Source of the DNA: JAFGUF01 sp040883315
Lineage (GTDB): Bacteria; Bacillota; Clostridia; Christensenellales; UMGS416
Assembly (NCBI GenBank): GCA_040883315.1
Contig: JBFLKU010000007.1
Coordinates: 60,031-124,030, forward strand
DNA: 64,000 bases
Direction of reading: 5' to 3'
Shown: positions 59,649-64,000 of the stretch, piece by piece
How positions within the stretch are numbered: the stretch's first letter is position 1
Layout: every line of letters starts with the position of its first letter
Notes under the pieces: generated by a model
Told to the model about the DNA's origin: nothing
Database searches by the model: none
The model's input: only the letters and a program-made list of their open reading frames with translations
Made by a program: the position numbers and the translations under genes

Positions 59649-60311
59649 TTATTCACCAAGGTTGCTAGCTAAAAATTCATTTATTTCCAAATCATAAAGA
59701 TACTCAGTTACTTTGCCATCCACAATGTGGAGCATCAACGGTATGCCAGGTATTTTTATGTCCTTTTCTTTAGTATTTAAAAGGTCTATCTCGAAAGTAT
59801 CATTGTGTGCATAAACTTTTCCTAGTAAAGCATTTGAATTTTTTCTTATGTAGTCCTCGTCAGCGATTAATATTTCAAAATCGATTACCTGACCAAATTT
59901 ATTTTTTATTGTTCCGTTTTGATATTTTTCCATGCTTTCACCGCTGTAAAAAACAATGTTTCCCGATTTATCTATGCTGCCTATTTCTATGTCATTATTC
60001 CTGCAATGATTGTTCCAGTTGTACCAAGCATTAACGTTATATTCATCATCCATTTTCACAAAGTAGATAGGCGTAGTTTTTAGTTCAACATATTCCTTTA
60101 TTTTATCAGATATACTATTGCATCCTTCGCAGTTTTCGGCATAAAAGTACACATAGTATTCGCTATCTGCCTGAGAGAATGACTCGTCATAATTAATATG
60201 ATTCTTGTTTTCCTGCTTATCAGTATCAGCAATTATAAAAATATATGCAAAAACTGCTGCTAATTGTAATAAAGTAATGATTGAAATTGTAATTAGTTTC
60301 TTATTCATCAT
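59649..60311 (-). CDS. Membrane-tethered thioredoxin-like protein
   Basis: 220 residues. Residues 6-28 form the membrane anchor. The outer part starts with a thioredoxin-type strand YYVYFYAENCEGC, with Cys61-x-x-Cys64 (CEGC). PGIPLMLHIVDGKVTEYL (about 188-205) includes the cis-Pro before LMLHI. A further Cys lies in NNHCRNN. This is an outer oxidoreductase, the likely redox partner of the CcdA-type protein right behind it. AAGGATATT precedes the ATG. Its substrate may be the peptide handled by the adjacent ABC proteins. Confidence 0.78.
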   Translation of the reverse strand: MMNKKLITISIITLLQLAAVFAYIFIIADTDKQENKNHINYDESFSQADSEYYVYFYAENCEGCNSISDKIKEYVELKTTPIYFVKMDDEYNVNAWYNWNNHCRNNDIEIGSIDKSGNIVFYSGESMEKYQNGTIKNKFGQVIDFEILIADEDYIRKNSNALLGKVYAHNDTFEIDLLNTKEKDIKIPGIPLMLHIVDGKVTEYLYDLEINEFLASNLGE

Positions 60312-60330
60312 AATATCCTTCTGTTAATAA

Positions 60331-62799
60331 TTATTGATATAGGTCATTAATATCCAGTCTTTTAAACACATAATTGCTTGATAACAGCGAGAACAAAGCA
60401 CACATTATGACGATAAATATATTTAGGAATACTAAACAGTAAATAGCCACTACTTCTACAGTATTCATTAATATAATGCAAAGAATTAACTGAACAAGAA
60501 CAATAATGAGGATGCTGAAGACAGCATACCATATGCCTTCTATTATGATAGATTTAGTTATTTCTCTTTTGGTTATCCCTATGGCATTTAACGCCAGTAT
60601 TTCATCTTTTCTGTTGATTACATTATTCATTATGGTATTAAAGCATGTTATCAAGGTAATAAGTCCAAGTATGAAAATGAAATATAATTGTGTTTTCAGC
60701 TTGTTCTTTTCGTTTTGAATAAACTGCTGAGCCCGCATATCAAAAGAGGCAATACTAACCTCATAACCATAGTCTATATTATTTAATTGAGTAAGTATAT
60801 TAGCATCATTGGCATCATTTAGCCAAATGTCAAATCTATCATACCCTTGGCTTTTAGTTAGTTTTGTTAGACCTTCGTAATCAGCCATTATTGTTGACAT
60901 ACCTGTTCCGGATTCATTAAAAATTGGCACATTATCAAGTATCGCGCCAATAGTTGCTTTATTGTGCAGTAAATTTCCTATCTCAAAGCTTTCGTTAATA
61001 TTAAGAAAACCTATTGGTATTGTATCTCCAATTGACAAGTTTAAAAAATCAGCAAATTCAGAGTTTATAATTATTGTAAAATCGTTTTTATCTTTTATGT
61101 AGTCTTTATCCAGATATTCTCTAATATCTGTTCCTATAGCTAATAAATTCAGTACTAAATACTCATTACCTTCAAAGCTTTTTGTGTTTGTTTCTATTAT
61201 TTCTTTGCCTATAGATTTCTCATAAAAATCACTTTGCTTGTTTGCAGTGTCCGTTCTTACACAAACAAGTACGTCTTTCATTTTATATGGATTTACTGTG
61301 CTAATATTGTCAATGGCTAATAAGCTCTCTACAATGTCTTCGTCCATACCATTTGACTTGCTTGAAACTTTCATGTTTCTTATTTCGATTTTTATATCTC
61401 CTGGAATATAGAACTCTTTAATCCAATCAGTAGAGATTTCGCTGCCTACATTAAGGATAATAACTGAACTTGCCATAATTACAGTAAAAACAATGGAAGC
61501 AACAGTGACAAAAGTTCTTTTTCTGTTCCTGGCTAGGTTTTTCAGAGCATATAGAGAGAACTTGTTTTTCAAAAATTTTGCTGTAAACTTTACCCACCAC
61601 TGTAATTTCAAGTTTAGCTTTTGCCTGCCGCTGCGAATAATTTGCAATGGCGAAATTTTCAGCAGTCTATAAAATGGCGATAAGACGCTTGGAATTACTG
61701 TAATAATTGTTAATAAAGCAGCGTTCAGAAGCACCTTTGCAGAAATACTAGATGAAACTAATATATTATCGTTATTTGATAAAAGTATTGCATTAAGAAT
61801 GGTTTGAAACAGTATTGAATTTAATATCCAACCAAATAAAATCCCAGCAGGTATGCATATGGCTAAATATATCAGCATTTCATAAATCAACACTCTTGCT
61901 AGGCTTCTAGGAGGGAATCCTAAGCTTATCATAATACCCAAATCTTTATTTTTTGATATAAAGTTAAAGTACAACACATTATAGATTACAAGACCCATAG
62001 AAATGCATAAGATAATGTTTATTATATTTATAAACCATCGTAAATCATCACTTTTTTTATATGCATAAATAAGCTCATTATTATATTTGATTTTTGGCTT
62101 TAGCTCCAACTCATTTGACAAACGATTAATTTGGCTTTCAATATTGCTGTTGCCTTTTAATTTAATTAGAGCAGACTCTATAGGAATATCTTTTTGAAGC
62201 TGGCTAAAATATTCTTTTGATACAAAAGCAGTGCTCACATTAAAAAACTCATCAGTGTCTACATCAACAGATATTCCAGATATAACAAATGTCTTTGTAT
62301 TGCTAAATAAAAAGTTCCCGTTTTCAAAGTCGTATTTCTCATAGCTAATTTCGATTCTATCTCCAACTTCAAGACCTTTTGAATCCATTAACCCTTTTGA
62401 AAGAACAATTTCATCTTCTTCAATGGCTTCTCTGCCCTGAATAATATCTGATGTATTTCCATATAGAATGTTATAGTTTTCATCATTGTACAATATTACA
62501 ATGGTAGTTTCATCTATAGATGAAATTCCGATTACCCATTGTAGTCCCACAGTCTCAACATATATATATTCGCTTAGATTGTCATACTCATTATATGTTG
62601 GATACTGATATGAAAAATGATACGCTCCAAAGTCGTTAATTGTTGACTGTAAAGTAACATATTCCATGTTCATGTATGCTTGATTCACTAAAATAAAGGT
62701 GGAAATAGTAATCGCAAGTATTAGAACTATAACGATGGTCATTTTTGGCTTTTTTGTTACATAATTTTTAGACAAGTTAAGTAATCTAAATTTATTCAT
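60331..62799 (-). CDS. ABC transporter permease with two FtsX domains
   Basis: 822 residues from the ATG at 62799 (overlap with the ATPase). Membrane helix at about 20-40, a large outer MacB-like domain, then three helices (about 255-355) of the first FtsX domain. After a second helix (about 435-455) and outer domain, a final group of three helices (about 700-815) closes the second FtsX domain. This is the pattern of type VII/BceB/MacB-like and bacteriocin-immunity permeases. It would not move bulk substrates through a pore, but use mechanical force to extract or eject peptides. It forms the transporter with the ATPase upstream. Confidence 0.88.
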   Translation of the reverse strand: MNKFRLLNLSKNYVTKKPKMTIVIVLILAITISTFILVNQAYMNMEYVTLQSTINDFGAYHFSYQYPTYNEYDNLSEYIYVETVGLQWVIGISSIDETTIVILYNDENYNILYGNTSDIIQGREAIEEDEIVLSKGLMDSKGLEVGDRIEISYEKYDFENGNFLFSNTKTFVISGISVDVDTDEFFNVSTAFVSKEYFSQLQKDIPIESALIKLKGNSNIESQINRLSNELELKPKIKYNNELIYAYKKSDDLRWFINIINIILCISMGLVIYNVLYFNFISKNKDLGIMISLGFPPRSLARVLIYEMLIYLAICIPAGILFGWILNSILFQTILNAILLSNNDNILVSSSISAKVLLNAALLTIITVIPSVLSPFYRLLKISPLQIIRSGRQKLNLKLQWWVKFTAKFLKNKFSLYALKNLARNRKRTFVTVASIVFTVIMASSVIILNVGSEISTDWIKEFYIPGDIKIEIRNMKVSSKSNGMDEDIVESLLAIDNISTVNPYKMKDVLVCVRTDTANKQSDFYEKSIGKEIIETNTKSFEGNEYLVLNLLAIGTDIREYLDKDYIKDKNDFTIIINSEFADFLNLSIGDTIPIGFLNINESFEIGNLLHNKATIGAILDNVPIFNESGTGMSTIMADYEGLTKLTKSQGYDRFDIWLNDANDANILTQLNNIDYGYEVSIASFDMRAQQFIQNEKNKLKTQLYFIFILGLITLITCFNTIMNNVINRKDEILALNAIGITKREITKSIIIEGIWYAVFSILIIVLVQLILCIILMNTVEVVAIYCLVFLNIFIVIMCALFSLLSSNYVFKRLDINDLYQ

Positions 62800-63448
62800 C
62801 AATTATCTCCCCATCAAATAATTTAATTACCCTGTCTGCATGGGAAATCAAATTCATATTATGTGTGATAAGTAATATAGTGGTGTTAAAATTTTTGATT
62901 AGTTTTCGAAAAATAGCTATTACGTTTGCCTCGGACTTTGAGTCCAGATTTCCTGTTGGTTCATCTGCAAAAACAATATTAGGCTTGTTTACCAGTGCTC
63001 TGGCAATGGCACATCTTTGCTGCTGACCTCCTGATAATTGGCTCGGCATATGATTTTGTCTTTCGCTGATTTCCAAAAGCTCCATTAGTTCATTTACATA
63101 GGCTGAATTCTCGCTGATCTGGGGCAATTCTATGTTTTCACGCACATTCAGCACGGGAATCAGGTTATATGATTGAAATATAAATCCAATTTTATTTCGC
63201 CTTAATAAAGTTATATCATTAGTAGATAAATCAGAAATATCCTGATGATCAATTTCAATTTTTCCATTAGTAACTGTATCTAACCCGCTGAGAACATTTA
63301 GTAATGTACTTTTCCCAGATCCGCTTCTTCCAACGATAGCTATAAACTCACCTTGCTTGATTTCTAAAAATATATCTTTTAATGCTGCTACTTTGGATTC
63401 GCCGCTCCCGTATTCTTTACTTACATTTTGTGCCTTAATTATACTCAT
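62792..63448 (-). CDS. ABC transporter ATPase (LolD/MacB type)
   Basis: 218 residues. Walker A GRSGSGKST (40-48), Q-loop FQSYNLIPVLNVREN, signature LSGGQQQRCAIARAL, Walker B IVFADEPTGNLD and H-loop LLITHN are intact. The 'GNLDS' after Walker B and the short length point to the MacB/LolD/BceA group that pairs with FtsX permeases. AAAAAGGAGACAAG precedes the ATG. It overlaps the permease start. Confidence 0.93.
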   Translation of the reverse strand: MSIIKAQNVSKEYGSGESKVAALKDIFLEIKQGEFIAIVGRSGSGKSTLLNVLSGLDTVTNGKIEIDHQDISDLSTNDITLLRRNKIGFIFQSYNLIPVLNVRENIELPQISENSAYVNELMELLEISERQNHMPSQLSGGQQQRCAIARALVNKPNIVFADEPTGNLDSKSEANVIAIFRKLIKNFNTTILLITHNMNLISHADRVIKLFDGEIIDE

Positions 63449-63469
63449 CTTGTCTCCTTTTTACATTAA

Positions 63470-63912
63470 TTATTGATTTGACTGTAGCTTGGACATTTTG
63501 TAATACAGTTTATTTTGTTTAATCAATTTGGCATGGCTTCCTTCTTCTACAATTTTACCATCTTTAAATACATATATATTATCACATATTTCTAGAAAAT
63601 TAATTTTGTGAGAAATAATAATAATTATTTTATTTTTTGACATATCATTTATATAGGTCTTAATATTATTTTCGGTAATTGAGTCTAATGCAGAGGTAGC
63701 TTCATCGAATATAATAGTGCTGGCGCTGCTCAAATACGCTCTTGCAATAGAGAAGCGCTGCTTTTGACCACCTGAAAAATTTATGCCATCTTCTCCAACA
63801 ACTGTCTCAAACCTTTTTGGCAGGCTATTTATAAAATCATAAATATCTGCCTTTTTACATGCTTTAATAATATCCTCTTCAGATGTTTCCGCATTATTAA
63901 GAATGACCTGCC
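63470..63912 (-). pseudogene. C-terminal fragment of an exporter-type ABC protein
   Basis: About 146 residues keep the end of an ABC domain: the signature FSGGQKQRFSIARAY, Walker B TIIFDEATSALD, an H-loop IIISHK, and the closing FKDGKIVEEGSH. The 'DEATSALD' form and the D-loop are typical of exporters such as MsbA or peptide exporters with C39 peptidase, not of importers. Walker A, Q-loop and the membrane domain are missing. Upstream a stop (63923-63925) lies in frame and the sequence is unrelated. The gene is thus cut, by insertion of another element or by a local misassembly. Confidence 0.75.
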
Positions 63913-63922
63913 CCAAATAATG

Positions 63923-64000
63923 CTACAGACTTGAAAGTGAATTTTCACAGCTGTTATGGTCGTTAGTCCATCTAGTAACGGGAGCAGGAGGCTTATAATC
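63923..64000 (-). CDS. C-terminus of an unrelated gene at the window edge (partial)
   Basis: Reading leftwards from 64000 the frame gives DYKPPAPVTRWTNDHNSC and seven more residues, then TAG at 63923-63925. It has natural protein composition and abuts the ABC fragment, so it may be the tail of a transposase or other inserted gene beyond the window. No family can be named from 25 residues. Confidence 0.3.
   Translation of the reverse strand, partial: DYKPPAPVTRWTNDHNSCENSLSSL

Overview
The window looks like a chromosomal segment of a low-to-moderate G+C, Gram-positive anaerobe of the class Clostridia. The signs are strong AGGAGG-type ribosome binding sites, compact intrinsic terminators, heavy use of ATA and GCA codons, and typical Firmicutes families (BlaI/BlaR1, DegV, FadR-type GntR, DUF1232, DUF2089). 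It also carries many lipoproteins and many ferredoxin/flavodoxin proteins without any respiratory chain gene. No rRNA, tRNA or CRISPR array was found. The genus cannot be fixed from the sequence.

Layout. 0-12 kb reads like core genome: a MarR-flavodoxin-FMN protein operon with two tandem operators; a BlaI/BlaR1 pair with two operators; and a GntR regulator divergent from a five-gene operon (DUF5692 membrane protein, HypB, a 901-residue Fe-S flavoprotein, HypA, a methyltransferase). That operon has nickel-insertion GTPase and chaperone genes but no hydrogenase. 12.1-15.1 kb is an AT-rich insert, bracketed by two copies of a GGG-hairpin repeat, holding a TrlF-type PHP/ATPase and a small partner. 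15-18.4 kb holds small membrane and regulatory genes, a 162/163-bp tandem repeat, and a PTS EIIA-like protein that has lost its histidines. 18.4-21.5 kb is a STAND NTPase with about ten near-identical TPR repeats.

21.5-31 kb carries a glutamate-synthase-like flavoprotein, a QueG-like Fe-S reductase, a MIF-like tautomerase, surface proteins including a leucine-rich-repeat lipoprotein with a duplicated gene fragment behind it, a glycosyltransferase and an orphan solute-binding lipoprotein. 31.1-33.3 kb is a small phage-derived regulation/replication module whose Xre repressor faces six 17-bp operators. 33.7-41.1 kb is a surface-glycan operon (epimerase, isomerase, two GT2 enzymes, an EamA/SMR-type pair, an oxidoreductase, and a large glycosyltransferase-like membrane protein).

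41.3-57.8 kb is again mostly ordinary: DAHP synthase, ferritin, a frameshifted TIM-barrel gene, a candidate structured RNA before two secreted proteins, a flavodoxin, an EFR1-type ferredoxin, a second LRR lipoprotein, a metallophosphoesterase and DegV. From 58.1 kb to the end lies an AT-rich minus-strand operon: an exporter ABC fragment, an ABC ATPase and FtsX permease pair, a membrane-tethered thioredoxin, a thioredoxin-CcdA fusion and a small unknown protein. It looks like a peptide export, immunity or thiol-maturation cassette, and its upstream exporter gene is cut by foreign sequence at about 63.91 kb.

The strongest candidates for new biology are the GntR-controlled HypA/HypB operon without a hydrogenase, the ABC-thioredoxin-CcdA cassette, the TrlF pair, and the interspersed double-hairpin repeat that brackets or abuts the accessory blocks.
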